From: Parasponia andersonii
Lineage: Eukaryota; Streptophyta; Magnoliopsida; Rosales; Cannabaceae
DNA: 64,000 bases
Reading direction: 5' to 3'
Assembly: GCA_002914805.1 (NCBI GenBank)
Contig: JXTB01000078.1
Coordinates: forward strand, 617,332-681,331
The notes under the pieces are model-generated. The model was not told the origin of the DNA. It searched no databases and saw only the letters and a list, made by a program, of their open reading frames with translations. Positions 52,792 through 64,000 of the stretch are shown here, one piece after another. Made by a program: the position numbers and the translations under genes. Within the stretch, counting starts at the first letter, position 1. Every line of letters starts with the position of its first letter.

Positions 52792-55638
52792 TGTAATGCC
52801 TTTATTGTCACATACTACTAGTAGGAAATTTATTAACTTTCTAAATACAAGGTGTTACTTTTAGAAAATAATCCGGTAATTATTTTTCTGAAAATTAAGG
52901 ACTAATTTGAAAATTTTATTTTCTTTTAAAACTCTATAGATAGCTGCCTTTACTGACAAAACAAAGTGTAGATCAGTGTATACATATATTACAAAACGAA
53001 AGGTAGTAAATATGTGCCAAAAAGAATGAACTAAAAACTACTTCATTGAGAGACTACAAAACATCCCTAAATACACAAACTAGGCCCCCACATGTGGTCA
53101 AAATATCCATATGGACAATACCAAGGTTGGGCCTCTACTCTAGCTCACAAGCTTATGCTGTCATTTCAATTATTACCTGCAACACAAGACTACAATGAGC
53201 TACAACTCAGTAAGTAAAGTAATGGATGTCATGTTGCTCAATGACATGAAATAAATGTATGACCATGCCTGATTAAATGTTTTGGCAAAAATATTTTCCT
53301 TTAGGCCCCCTTATTTTGTCTTGTGCACACTGTCCGGTTCGGCACTATGTCTGCAGGGCTTTCAGAACTAATGGTGTCCCATGGGTTCTCCTTCCGCCGG
53401 CTTTTACCACAATAGGGCTCATTACTAACCTTACTCCTTCATTATCCCATCGAGCTCAAGAGATAAGGCGGCCCGAAACTGTAATATAATTTAGTATATA
53501 TTTTGGAGAAGTACTATGGCAACCTTTCTAACGAATCCCATCAGACTTGCCCCTCTCCTGGGGCTGCCACTCCAAATTGTAAACTTGCATCCTGCTTCCC
53601 CGTAACAGTGACACAAAACTTTCTGAAAATTGCATGGTCTCCACGTTTATGTGATAAATATAGCTTTGCAAGACTATACTAAGGCATTTCAGAAATCTGT
53701 CACTCTTCTTAAACTTTTTTGTAAAACTTGCATGGCCTCATGATATATATGATAATGCCATACTAAAATTTCTAAGCATGTAGACAGAAATAGAAATATC
53801 AATATTCATGCTTATAACCTGAATACAGAACATAAAAACATAATAGACATCCACATAACACATAATTCTTGTGTAGCAGTTGAATACTTTACTTACCTCA
53901 CCTCCAAGCTTTCTACCTCTTTGCTCGTGAAAATGCTCTTTGCTCAAGGTACGGTTAATGTGTTCCTAAGAGTTAACAATTGGTAAATTCTTTGATCATT
54001 ATGCAAGTTGTGCTATTTTATTTCATTTATTTATTTTTATAACCAGAATTTACACATTCTCAAAATATTTATAATTACGAGAATTTGAATCACCAAGAAA
54101 ATAAACTTTTACTTTAAACAATTCGACAATGCAGAGTAAAGAGAAATTTATTATTCCAATTATTCCTACTAAATATTTTTGTCACCAAAGCTTTTGAAAT
54201 TAAGTAAACAAAACCTTTCCATTTCTAGAAATGTAACCTAGTATATATCTTAATAAACATAGCCAGTTTCTCAAGCTTTAATTATATAATAATAAATTCA
54301 CATATATCTAAACACTAATAGTAGTCAGAAAGCATGTTAGAATTAAGTTACAACCACTAGCTTCAAGTATTCGTACATGCCGTAAAATGATTCTTGGTTA
54401 AAACTTCCTAAAAATATGAGTGAATTACTAGTAAAATAATACTATATCTTGAATACTTAATTTTTATCTACAATGGTTATCTAATTACATACAAACAAAA
54501 ACTAAGCCTTTAAAACAAAGGATTCATTATTTTAACTAAGCCCAAGTATTATCTTGACAACCTTCACATATTACATACATCTCAAGTATGTCCTTAAATA
54601 GACGTGTGGACTCAATTATTTCAATGGGTAAACTCAATCAAAAACGTGAAACAGACCATATACTTTATTCAGTAAAGTAAAAGAGATAACAACCACACTA
54701 TTAATTAGTTCATACCTCACCTCAATAAACCACCCATTTATATATCTATCTCAATTCGACAGCACATTCACACCCAATACAAACTAATGAAAAAGATGAT
54801 AACCTCGTACCTCATATATGTATATAGGTAATCAAGAGAGGGTATAACTCAGAGAAAGATAATCAGATGGTACTCTTTTATTTATTCATCACATAAACAA
54901 GTTAAGATGAGAGTGTAAAGATATAGCTATGTTTACCCCGTTTGAGAGAGAAAGGGATAGAACTAAAAATTGAGTAATATAAATCTATTAACCAGTACTA
55001 ATAACACAAAGACCAAGTAATGTCTCTTTAATACATTAAACTTGGAGTTTCAGCCAAAACTAACCGACTAAGTCGGTTCCTTTTTCCCTTTTTTTTAACA
55101 TATATAAATTCAATACGAATAAGGCATATCTATACACATAGATACTATCAACAATAATATCCTAAAAATTTAACAATATTTGATTCCTATGTTCACGATA
55201 TTAAAACAAATATACGTACCATAATGTCAATAAGGAGTTTAAAATAATAACCAACATTTACTAGTAATCTGGGACAAATAACTCTAAAATAAAACAAGAA
55301 TAGTAGAAGAATAAAAATCACATATCACATTAATCTTAATTAACTTAAATCATGTTTTTTTTAAATTAAACTTAATTAACTTAATTAAACTATAATGTAA
55401 ATAGCCATAACAAAACAATCTGACTAAATACTCGTTGAACTCGTACCGAAGAGCAACTCCAGAGCATTTCACAGCAAATAAAAATTACTTTGAGAACAGA
55501 AATTTAATAACCAAGATTTAAGAATTTAAATACTCAAAATAATAAGCACAAGCACATGCACTTACGACAGCAATATCAAAAGCAATGCAATCATGCTACT
55601 ATTGGCTCTCTTTGTTACATGAGGAGCTGGATGTCACA
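52792..55638 (-). repeat. Tekay-like element, right (5') LTR
   Basis: TGTAATGCC to GGATGTCACA, 2847 bp. It is colinear with the left LTR with scattered substitutions. TSD ATATT follows at 55639. Confidence 0.92.
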
Positions 55639-56356
55639 ATATTCAAATGCAACAACTCCTTTAAATGTTCAACCACCAAAGCTTGAGTTGAAACCATTAC
55701 CATCAGATCTCAAATACTCCTTTATAAGAGAAAATAAGACTTTTCCTTTAATTATTTCTTCTAAACTCGAGGCCTAATAAGAGGGTAAGTTGTTACAAAT
55801 TCTTAAACTACACAAAACTGCATTCAGATGGACCATAGCTAACATAAATAGAATAAGTCCTTTAATTTGCTCACACAAGATTTATTTAGAGGATAATAAC
55901 AAACCCACAAGAGAAATACAACAGAGTTTTAATCCTATTATGAAAGAAGTAGTGAGAAATAAAGTCATTAAACTCCTAGATAATGGAATCGTTTCTCCTA
56001 TTTCTAATTAAAAAAAAATGGGTGAGACATACCCAAGTTATACCTAAGAAATCCAAAGTTACTATAGTCAAAAATGAAAATACTGAATTAATTCTAACTA
56101 AGACCATTACTGGTTGGCGCATGTGCATTGACAACCAGAAGCTTAATTCAATGACTAGGAAAGATCATTTTCCTTTTCCTTTCATGGATCAAATTCTAGA
56201 AAGAGTTTTAGGACGTGAATTTTACTGTTTCCTAGATGGGTGTTCAGGATAAAATCAAACTGAAATTGCACTTGAAGATCAAGAAAACTACTTTCACACG
56301 TCCATTTGGTATTTTTGCCTATTTTAGGATGCCTTGTAGATTATGTAATACACAAA
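55639..56356 (+). pseudogene. Athila-like pol: RT N-terminal half
   Basis: This is the insertion target of the Tekay-like element. PKLELKPLPSDLKYSFI and NKTFPLII form the protease-RT linker. After a stop come KLHKTAFRWTIANIN, GISPLICSHKI-type, and FNPIMKEVVRNKVIKLLDNG. Then GWRMCIDNQKLNSMTRKDHF, PFPFMDQILERVLGREFYCF and LDGCSG. From 56260 it reads TTFTRPFGIFAYFRMPCRLC. RT is cut at CNT by LTR G4, before the catalytic FMDD. Frameshifts and stops lie at about 55775, 56009 and 56250. Confidence 0.9.
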
Positions 56357-59031
56357 ATAATAGTAGTTTTTCGATAAAATGTAGTTTTCACGCATTCGAA
56401 GCGAATTCACTGTGTGTTTAATAGGCTAGATTCAATGTCTAGGACTCATTTATAGTCTTTTATTTGTCAGCTCCAGCTAAGCACAAGGTGTCATTCAGGG
56501 CACTAATTCATATTTAGTTGCACTAAGCTAGCTTTGATTAGGCTTAATCGCGTAATGTTGTTTTTGTGCATTCTAATAATTAAGTGCTAATACTATGTTT
56601 GCATTGTTAATTGGAGTCTAATTGACTTTCTTTTTATGTTTAATGATTGGTTAAGGGGCTAGGTTCCACCAAATTACAATAAGATTGGCCATATAGGATC
56701 ATAAGTCAAAGTATGACTAGTTTTCACTTTCTAAGGTAGGATTCACCAACTTTGGCTATACTTGGGTGTATAGGAGTGACCAGCAACGTGGTAACTATGA
56801 TAAAGATTTTCTAGAGTTGGACACATGGAAAGTAATATGCAAAATACCCAAAATACCCCTTAGAATTTAAGTTATACCTTTTCTTAGCCATTAAGTGTTG
56901 ATTTTGGGTCAAATCTAGTTATTTGTTTTCCCTTTCTCTCCAGCCACGACCTGAAACTCTCCAATACGTTTTCTGACTTCTCTCAACTTTCCTCAAATAT
57001 TTCCAAGAGTTTCCAAGTGATAGAACTCAAATTGTAGCCCTAGAAAGCAAGATAGACCAAAACTAGTCAAGGTAATTCTACTAAGTCCTTCTTTCTAGGT
57101 CTTGTCCTTTAATTTCAATTCTCCACTTGCTACCACTTAAATAATGGTTTCTTCAGGTCCTCTTGAGTCCTAAAATCTAATTCTAAGTATTGAGAATCAG
57201 TTTGGTGGAGGTAGAAAGCAAGAGCTCCAACGAAAGCTCAAACTAGTCAAGGTAAGGTTTAAGTGGGAGTTTGAATTTGTAGTGAAATTATTTTGTTTCA
57301 GCTCTTAAACCAAAACTATTATTTTGAGAATAATGGTCTTAGGTACCCGTATATATCACTGAATACATAAAATTTAGGTGGAGGATTAAAGTTTAACCTA
57401 GGCCCCAAAAATTGCTATTTATAGATTTAAGTGTTTTCATGTATAGTAGATTAAGTTTTCCATATTTGCAATCTGATTTCTTAAACTTATAGTGTATATT
57501 TTATTGATTCTATTATTTATTACACTTATTTGATGGTTTGTTGTGATGGCACACAAGTGTAAAAGCCGTTTAAACTTTGTGAAAATTGAAAGAAATTCAA
57601 GTGCACTTAGGCTGTTCCAAATGATCCTCTTTGATGTGTTTATGTGGGAATTAGATTATTAATTGTTATTGCAGGTCTAAAACCATGATTTTAATCATGT
57701 GGAAATATCCTAAAAATAGGGGAGGTGCTGTCCAAATATTTTAAAAATAAAATGACACCACTTAGGAGCAAATGAACTAGTTTTTAAAAAATTATATGTC
57801 ATTTTGGACCATTTTATACTAATGAACTAGCATTCATATTTTAATACTTTTCAACAGTTTTTCAATGCTAGTTGTTTATTGTCAAGTACCTTAAGTGATT
57901 TATATGCTTCTGAGTCATTTTAAGATCAAGTTTCCTAATTTGATGAAAGTTGTTATTTCAGTCTTATTCAAGTATCTTAATGCATTCTTTTTATAAAATG
58001 TGCGTCTTGAATAATAGTAATTTATGATAGGTGATTAGCACACCAATCTCTAGAGGATATTGACTCTTTCCACTATCAATTCCTATTTAAGACACGAGGT
58101 AAGTAAAGACTTACAACTGCATCACAAGAACTTTATGGAAGATATGATTATGTGAAACTTAGTTATTCCTAAAAGTTATGAAATGGCATGTGTATGGTGC
58201 GTCTTGTATGCAAATGAAGAATTTTATTATAAGAGTATTTGAAAGTGAGTACCATTATACCAATTTTATAAGAAAAGTTTAAATAGCAGTTGCTAGGTAA
58301 GTCTGTTAATACAGACTCTCTCGTTGAAGTGGGGTTTGCAGATCTTATGATGTGTCTCATTGAATCGGGACAATATTAGCACGGTGTAGGATGCCCTTTT
58401 GATGAGGGAAGGAGTTTTCAAAAGCCTCACATGACGGTCATACCTTATTTTTACTCTTGGCCAGAGTTTCCGCCCAATGTTATTACAACCTATTGACTTA
58501 CAGGACAAGCAATGTGCTAAAGGGCCTAACTAAGAATAATTTTTAAGGAAAATGCATGGACTCAAATGTTTAAGAAAGAAAAGGGTACAACGGGAACTTT
58601 ATGAGATTTTAAAGCATTCATAAGCATGCATAGTTTTTACTTACTGAGCTTCAGCTCATTTTAGTCTTGTAATGCAGATGAGGAGGCACATTTTGGTATT
58701 GACTAGCTGGTTGCCTGACTTGTCTTTCGTCGCCATGATCATACAGATATAGACGAGCTTGACCTGTGGGCGAAATTTTTGTTTTGAGATATTTTGGTAT
58801 AATGTAAATACTACTGTTGATGGCAAAATAGACTGGTGAAAACCTCTTTTGATTGTACATTTTGTAAAGACACTTTTAACATGAAATGCCATGCAATTGC
58901 TTTTATTTAAAGGTTTTAGAAAGTTTAAAATTGCCCACCTTTTTATCAAAACAAAAGATATGGTAGAACAAAGAATAATACTTCATAGTTTGAATGTATA
59001 TGATAATTTGGTTAAAATAGAGGGTATTACA
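56357..59031 (+). repeat. Family G LTR, copy G4 (start truncated)
   Basis: Opposite in orientation to G1, G2 and G3. The first 1.9 kb is the inverted match of 38240 down to about 36290. The end GAGGGTATTACA corresponds to the TGTAATGCC start of the others. It lacks the beginning with TGTGACATCC. It is inserted in, or joined to, Athila RT at its left and inverted Athila protease at its right. Confidence 0.82.
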
Positions 59032-59039
59032 CTTTATCA

Positions 59040-59390
59040 CCCTATTCTTGCAATTAGTCAAGGCATTTGAAGTTGCTAGAAATGGTCATCGTAAAATGAC
59101 AGGAATTGGATTACATACTTCAGTAGTTTGTGTATCCAAGATAATAAAATCTATAGGATATATGAATTGATCAACTTGAACCATTATGTCTTCGACTATT
59201 GCCTTTGGGGCTTTGATTGATCTATCGATAAGCAAAAGAGTGACAAAAATCAGTTTTATTTTACTTAGATTGAATCTTTGATAAATCGAATATGAAAGTA
59301 AGTTCACACTAGCTCCAAGGTCAAGTAAAGCCTTTTCAACTTTTTTGTTCACCAATAATAAATGAAATTATAGGACAACTAGGGTCTTTG
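59040..59390 (-). pseudogene. Athila-like aspartic protease
   Basis: Minus strand: KDPSCPIISFIIGEQK, then the open block 59086-59355 with KALLDLGASVNLLSYSIYQR (active-site triad DLG where DTG or DSG is usual), APKAIVEDIMVQVDQFIYPI, DFIILDT and IPVILR. It is the domain that normally precedes the RT half found at 55639 but lies on the opposite strand. So it is an inversion or part of another copy. Confidence 0.9.
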
Positions 59391-59392
59391 TA

Positions 59393-61569
59393 TGTAAAAA
59401 TCCGGATTTTGGGAGGGTAATTTGGACATTTTACCAATTTTTTGAATGATTAATTTGCAAAAGTTTTGTGCAGAAGGACTGAATTGCAATTTTTTGGGGA
59501 CAGAATTGATAGAGATTTGAAAATTTGGAGACTTATGTACAATTTTTCAAAATTGCACTGCCCCATAAAACAGAGTCACGTGACCCTGTTTCTTTTTCCC
59601 ATTCTCTCTTCTCTCTCTCCCTCCTGTCGACCCTCTCTCCCTCATCTCTCTCTGTCTCTCAGCCGTACACCACCGAAGGGGAGCCGCCCCACCTCCAACT
59701 ACCACCCAATTGCAAGGACCGCCAGTGGACCTCGCCAGCACCACACTGAGCTCGTCGCCAACCACCAGAAGCCGCCGGAGAAGCCCACCAGAGCCAGAGA
59801 AGAGAAAGTGGCCACGTAGGAGTTTTCGTCGCCGGTGACGATTACGGCCACCATTCCACCTCAAACCGGACTCGTTGGATTTGTATCATCGAGAGGAAGT
59901 TCAAGATATATATATCTTAACCCCATAATGCCGAATCAAAAGTTGCCATTTTTGGAATATTTTGAACTTGATTTGACTTTTTGATCCGGCCATTGGAATG
60001 TGTTTTTGTTGTCATTTTTGGATTGTACTCGGAAAATGGGGAAGTTTGATATATATATTGCCTATGTTTGGTGACCGGCACAAAAATCGAGATCGGACTG
60101 TCGAGATTTGCCTCGATTTGCGTGCCACCAGTCCGGTGTGAGCCCAGACCCGAATTGGACAAGTTATATGTCTAACTAGCTATTTTGGGTGCTAGGAATT
60201 CAGTGAAGAGGTTCGTTTGTGGAATTGAAGCTTCGTTGAGAAATTGGTTTTTCGCAAGAAGACGATCGAGGGCTTGGAATTGGTTCCTGACCCTCCGAGT
60301 GATCTTCAACGACACCTTGAGGATTCAATAGCATGGTATCGCTATTCGAGCGAGGTAGGACTCAATTACCCCTGTTTTATATCGTTTTCGAATAAAACTT
60401 ATTTTCTGCGATACATGAGAACAAACGTGATTTTTAGACTATTTAAACATCTATGATGGGACTTGATTGTATGATGTATACATATTGTATTGCTCTGGGA
60501 ATTTTCTGAGTACAAGTTTTTTTGGGTATATTAAAAATAGGGTCGTTATGCTGCCCATTTTCCTATAAAACCTAGTATGCTGATTTTATTGAAAAACCCG
60601 AGCATGATTATTTTCACACTTCAGTTCTGTATTGCACGTGTCAAAGGATCATACATGAGCACCGTGTTAGCATTGTAGATTTACAGCATGGCGTTGCGTG
60701 CCCCACCGTCGGTGTAGAGTCCGTAAACCCGAGCCAGGTTTTGTTACTTCTGATTACCTCTCCATTTGGCAAGCGTAGGCAATTTGGTTGCCCCTCCAGG
60801 TTTGGTAAGCGACACACGGGTGTCCCCTCCGGGTATGGGCTTAGGTGTCAGGCAGGTTGTTAGACATACTTAGTGCCATCATCCTGGGTTTCCACAGATG
60901 AGAGGATGAGAGCTCATGGGTATCGGTTGATTTGTGTCATGTGCATATGAATTGAATGGTTTTGATTACACTGCTTTATATATATATGGATTTCTGGTTT
61001 GGATTATATATATATATATATGTTTTGGACTAAACTAGCCATGCAGGAATTCTTCATCACTAAAATATTTTCAACCGAGGTAATTATTTTTCCTACTGGG
61101 CATTTTATGCTCACCCCCCTTACCTTCTTCCTCAAGTGATGTCCAGTACAACCTTTGTGATCAAGAGGAGTAGGAGGTCATCTTGACTATATTTAATTTC
61201 TTAGTAATGCTAGAAGCTTGTTGTCATGGTGTTTGGATTGATTGGGATTTTTTTAGCATTGAACCAAGATTACTACATTCTATTTTTTTCTGTGAACTTA
61301 TGTATGCCATTATGAGATTTGAGTTTCGTTGTGGATGATGGTGATGCTTGGACTTATATTTGATTTTGTGTTTTCAAATAATTATTCGATCTATGTTTGA
61401 TGGTGTATTCGAACTGTGGGAGTGGTTCATGGGATAAAATTCCAATTATTTTATTTAAATGGACCGTTTTATAAAACTAGAACTTTTGACACTTTTCAAA
61501 TAAATCAAGGAATTTCCCATTTTTGTGAAATTCCCCTTCTGCCACTGGCCTGGGTTTTGGGTTGTGGCA
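59393..61569 (+). repeat. 5' LTR of a second Tekay/Del-like element
   Basis: Starts TGTAAAAATCCGG and ends GGTTGTGGCA, eight bases before a primer-binding site. About 2.18 kb. It has a CT-rich and GC-rich part at 59600-59880 and a TA run near 61005-61020. A block of GGTTGCCCCTCC/GGTGTCCCCTCC motifs lies at 60790-60840. The left boundary is inferred from where Athila protease coding stops. The right boundary is firmer. Confidence 0.65.
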
Positions 61570-61577
61570 GAAATTTT

Positions 61578-61589
61578 TGGTATCAAAAC
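61578..61589 (+). promoter_or_regulatory. Primer-binding site of the second Tekay-like element
   Basis: TGGTATCAAAAC, an initiator tRNA-Met type site with the last bases changed, between the LTR and the gag start at 61704. Confidence 0.75.
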
Positions 61590-61703
61590 TTTGAGTTTAA
61601 CAGCTCGGATGTATCACCATTAAACTAGATTGAAGTTGATTTTATGACAAGCATTCATCATTATCGTATTAACAGTTTGGCATATTGTTTAAGACTTTTA
61701 AGG

Positions 61704-62925
61704 ATGCCTCCAAGAAGAGTTCCGAGGCACCAGCCGGGTGTCGAACCTCCTTGTCTGTATTTCACTCATCTGATCGAGGCAATGCAGCAGACATTCATCC
61801 AAATGAGCAATCCAGACTATCAGCCTCTAGCTCCGAGGGAACGTTAGTTGGATCAGGCTGATCATCTCCAACGGTTCATGCGTCTCCAGCCAGGGCAGTT
61901 TGATGGGAGACCAGAATCTCTCACAGATGGAGAGGCACTTTTGGGCTCTTGGTACTCTGGTTGAGTTTTGGGCTGTGTTTGCTGTTACCCGTTTGCCGGG
62001 GAGTGCCATTCGTTGGTGGGAAACAGTGGAACGGATGCAAGATGTAGTGGGGTTGACTTGGGAAGACTTTGAACAGATTTTCAAGGCCCAGTATGCCAAT
62101 AAGGATCAACAGGATGAAGTTGTGAACCGGTTCGCGACATTGATTCAAGGTAACAAAACAGTGAATGAGTACCTGATAGAGTTCACTGAGTTGGCAAGTT
62201 TTGCTCTTGGACTGGGTAGGAGTGAGAAGTATCGAGTTGCCAAGTTCAAGAGTCGTTTGAATCGGAACATTTTCAACAGAATTGGTACTCAAACTTTCCA
62301 TACTCTTCCTGAGATTGCAGTGGCTGCCCAGTGGGCAGAGGCCATCGAGGAAGGATTGGATTCTAGGAGGAACCGACGGATAGGTAATGACAGGAAAGCC
62401 ACCAGAAGAAACCAAGGGCAGTGGTTAGCCCAGGGCACTCCAAATAGTGGGAGCTCGAACAATAGTGGTTCTTTAGGAGGTGGCAGAGGCAGTCCGTATA
62501 GAGGATGCTTTATTGTGGCCAGTAGGATCATCGGAAGAAGGAGTGTCCCAACCGTCTGCAGAAATCTCCTCTTTCTCAGGGAAGACTACAGAGGAGCCAG
62601 TCCGGTTCTATTTCTTATTAGAACACTCAAGCAAGGCTGCAATAGTCACAGGGAGTTTTGCAAGCTTTTACTTCCCCTCAGCCTTATCAATATCAGTACT
62701 GCCCTAAGGGCTTTACTCAGAACTTTCAGACTCCTCAGGTCTCAGGGAGTCAGAGTGGGCATGGTTTTGGCAGTAGTGGTCCTGGATCCAGCAGTAGCCA
62801 TCCAGGCCAGGGAAGAAGCAACAAAGGGAAAGGGAAGGAGACTGGCCAAGCCTATGGTTTTACTGGGGTAGACGACACTCAAGATCGAACCGGCCGAGGT
62901 GTTGTTGACGGTATGATCCTTCTTT
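61704..62925 (+). pseudogene. Gag of the second Tekay/Del-like element
   Basis: ATG at 61704 gives MPPRRVPRHQPGVEPP, then PDYQPLAPRE and a stop. After a frameshift near 61950 the capsid is well kept: GSAIRWWETVERMQDVVGLT, WEDFEQIFKAQY, VVNRFATLIQGNKTVNEYL, EFTELASFA and ALGLGRSEKYRVAKFKSRLN. A basic, Gly/Ser-rich tail follows (62370-62500). The zinc knuckle at about 62508-62560 is split by a one-base loss and a stop, but its parts, CGQ and DHRKKECPN, are recognisable in another frame. Downstream is a long low-complexity Gln/Ser/Gly linker. Confidence 0.9.
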
Positions 62926-63290
62926 TACACTCTTAGGCACATGTTTTATTTGATACTAGTGCGTCCCATTCATTCATATCCTTGTTGTTTGCTCAACTGT
63001 TAGGGTTGGAATTTTCTGATTTGGATTATGTATTGACGTTGGGTACACCTTTGGGAGAAGTAGCTGATGTTTCTAGTGTGTGTAAGTCTTGTCGGGTTGC
63101 AGTTGGTGATAGGAAGCTTCTTGCTGATTTGATTGTGTTGTCGATAGGATAGTATGATGTGATTCTTGGTATGGATTGGTTGTCGAAGTATTGAGCCATT
63201 ATGGACTATCACACGAAGCGAGTGTCTCTTTTTCCTAGTGATGGATATCCTATTGTCTATCAGGCTGGGATGAGTCCGTTGCTGGTAAAT
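62926..63290 (+). pseudogene. Aspartic protease of the second Tekay-like element
   Basis: AHVLFDTSASHSFISLLFAQ: the triad is DTS, not DTG. LGLEFSDLDYVLTLGTPLGE, CRVAVGDRKLLADLIVLSIG and YDVILGMDWLSKY (with stops before and after) follow, with SDGYPIVYQ at the end. It is cut at 63291 by LTR I2. RT and the rest would lie beyond the window. Confidence 0.9.
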
Positions 63291-64000
63291 TGACCTAACA
63301 CTTAGGAAAATCATGCATGCATGCAGATATAGAAAATACATGATCATATCATGAACGCAACAAAAAAATTAGCGGATTTCGGTTTTAAAATTTTTACATG
63401 AAAACAGTTTTCATAACCATATAATACACATGCATCATATACAGGATCATGTACAACATAAATCAAATCTAGATACAAAACCCTAGAGATGAGATTAGGG
63501 TTTACCACTTGTAGTGTGTTCCTCCTCGATCTCATTATTGATGGTGATCAAACTTCCAACCCTAAATCTTCTTGTCTATGCTCTTGCTCTTGGTTGGCGA
63601 AGTGAGTGGGCACCAAGTCGAAACCTTCGTTGGAGAACGATCAAGAACGCCTTCGTGATCCTATGGGAGACGGGGATGTGAGATGAGATTATGAGATTGT
63701 AGAAAACATTTTTCTCTCTCACTTAGCCTAGGTTGGCCGAAATCTCTCACTCTCTCCCTATGCCTTATGCGTGTGACTCCTTAGAGTTACTATAAAGTTT
63801 TTCCTCTCATATATCTTATATATATGGGACCAAAAACTGCTAACCCTAGTCTAATTAGGATTGGGCTTATTCTCCAATTTGGGCTTTGGGTGTATTTTTA
63901 TAAATATGTCCAAGTCATGAAACTTATTTATAAAAATACCAACTTCTGTGTAAAATCATTATTTTACACAGTTTCATGAAACTTATTTCACAAATATCAC
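63291..64000 (-). repeat. Family I LTR, copy I2 (continues past the window)
   Basis: Begins TGACCTAACACTTAGG and is the inverted counterpart of about 44440-45115, with the same CCTAGAGAT...AGATTAGGGTTT and CATATATATAAG-type segments. It inserted into the protease-RT linker of the second Tekay-like element. Whether it is solo or one end of a full element cannot be told. Confidence 0.8.

Larger units (their letters stand above)
45886..55638 (-). mobile_element. Tekay/Del-like chromovirus with 2.85-2.88 kb LTRs, recombinant
   Basis: A minus-strand Ty3/gypsy element. It has LTRs at 45886-48761 (3') and 52792-55638 (5'), a tRNA-Met-type primer site, and gag-protease-RT-RNase H-integrase in chromovirus order. 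TSD ATATT flanks the whole (45881-45885 and 55639-55643). The long LTRs and TGGTATCAGAG site fit the Tekay/Del group. The integrase end, the chromodomain and the polypurine tract are missing. In their place is 120 bp of the element's own right flanking sequence (48762-48881), so the left LTR region was acquired by recombination. Confidence 0.9.

Noticed and set aside
59466..59864. Pro/Ser/Arg-rich frames on both strands, considered as a host gene
   Set aside because: They lie in the GC- and CT-rich part of a Tekay-type LTR, and the overlapping frames in several phases reflect composition.
62480..62936. Alternative frames over the Gly/Ser/Gln-rich part of gag, considered as separate proteins
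   Set aside because: They are gag in its shifted frame after the zinc-knuckle frameshift, not independent genes.
1..64000. tRNA, rRNA, CRISPR array, bacterial operon or plastid/mitochondrial insert
   Set aside because: No such motifs were noticed. The tRNA-like strings seen (TGGTATCAGAG and TTGGCACCG types) are retrotransposon primer-binding sites beside LTRs.

Overview
This is nuclear DNA of a flowering plant, very probably a eudicot. It is AT-rich, has GT-AG introns, and is packed with Ty1/copia, Ty3/gypsy (chromovirus and Tat/Athila types), L1-type LINE and small inverted-repeat elements. I see no bacterial, organellar, CRISPR, rRNA or tRNA features. I cannot name the species. Family assignments rest on recognised motifs, not on a database search.

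One host gene is recognisable: the 3' half of a MAD1 spindle-assembly-checkpoint gene on the + strand. Its last six coding exons lie at 9362-9524, 17384-17474, 17584-17653, 20237-20365, 20875-20913 and 21552-21641. They join in phase to a 193-residue C-terminus that ends at TAA. Its introns are landing sites for transposons. A 7.9 kb intron holds a copia element (10818-16740) with a second copia element (12181-14352) nested in its reverse transcriptase. The third intron holds a solo gypsy LTR with a target-site duplication (TSD). The fourth holds a 0.3 kb MITE. Earlier exons were not found in the window.

Left of MAD1 (1-9079) lie a decayed chromovirus, a partly inverted second copy of it, a truncated copia element with a 3' LTR, and a 5'-truncated LINE flanked by a perfect 15-bp TSD. 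Right of MAD1 (21642-33908) lie a long-inverted-repeat element, a second LINE with a poly(A) tail, a gypsy RT/RNase H fragment, and three LTRs of the family that also left the solo LTR in MAD1.

The right half is a nest of gypsy elements. A Tat-like integrase is split by a non-autonomous element with 1.35 kb LTRs ('family H', 34790-43139). One H LTR is itself split by a 3.15 kb solo LTR ('family G', 35401-38550, TSD ATTTG). A large Tekay/Del-like chromovirus with 2.85-2.88 kb LTRs (45886-55638, TSD ATATT) lies in Athila-like pol sequence. It is recombinant: 120 bp of its right flank recurs inside it next to the left LTR. Beyond it are another family G LTR, an inverted Athila protease, and the LTR, gag and protease of a second Tekay/Del-like element. 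That element is cut at 63291 by an LTR ('family I') also present in the opposite orientation at 43385.

Every transposon reading frame in the window is broken. I found no new enzymatic or defence system. The most informative structures are the recombinant Tekay locus, the family H element with a decayed ORF I do not recognise, and the insertion record inside MAD1.
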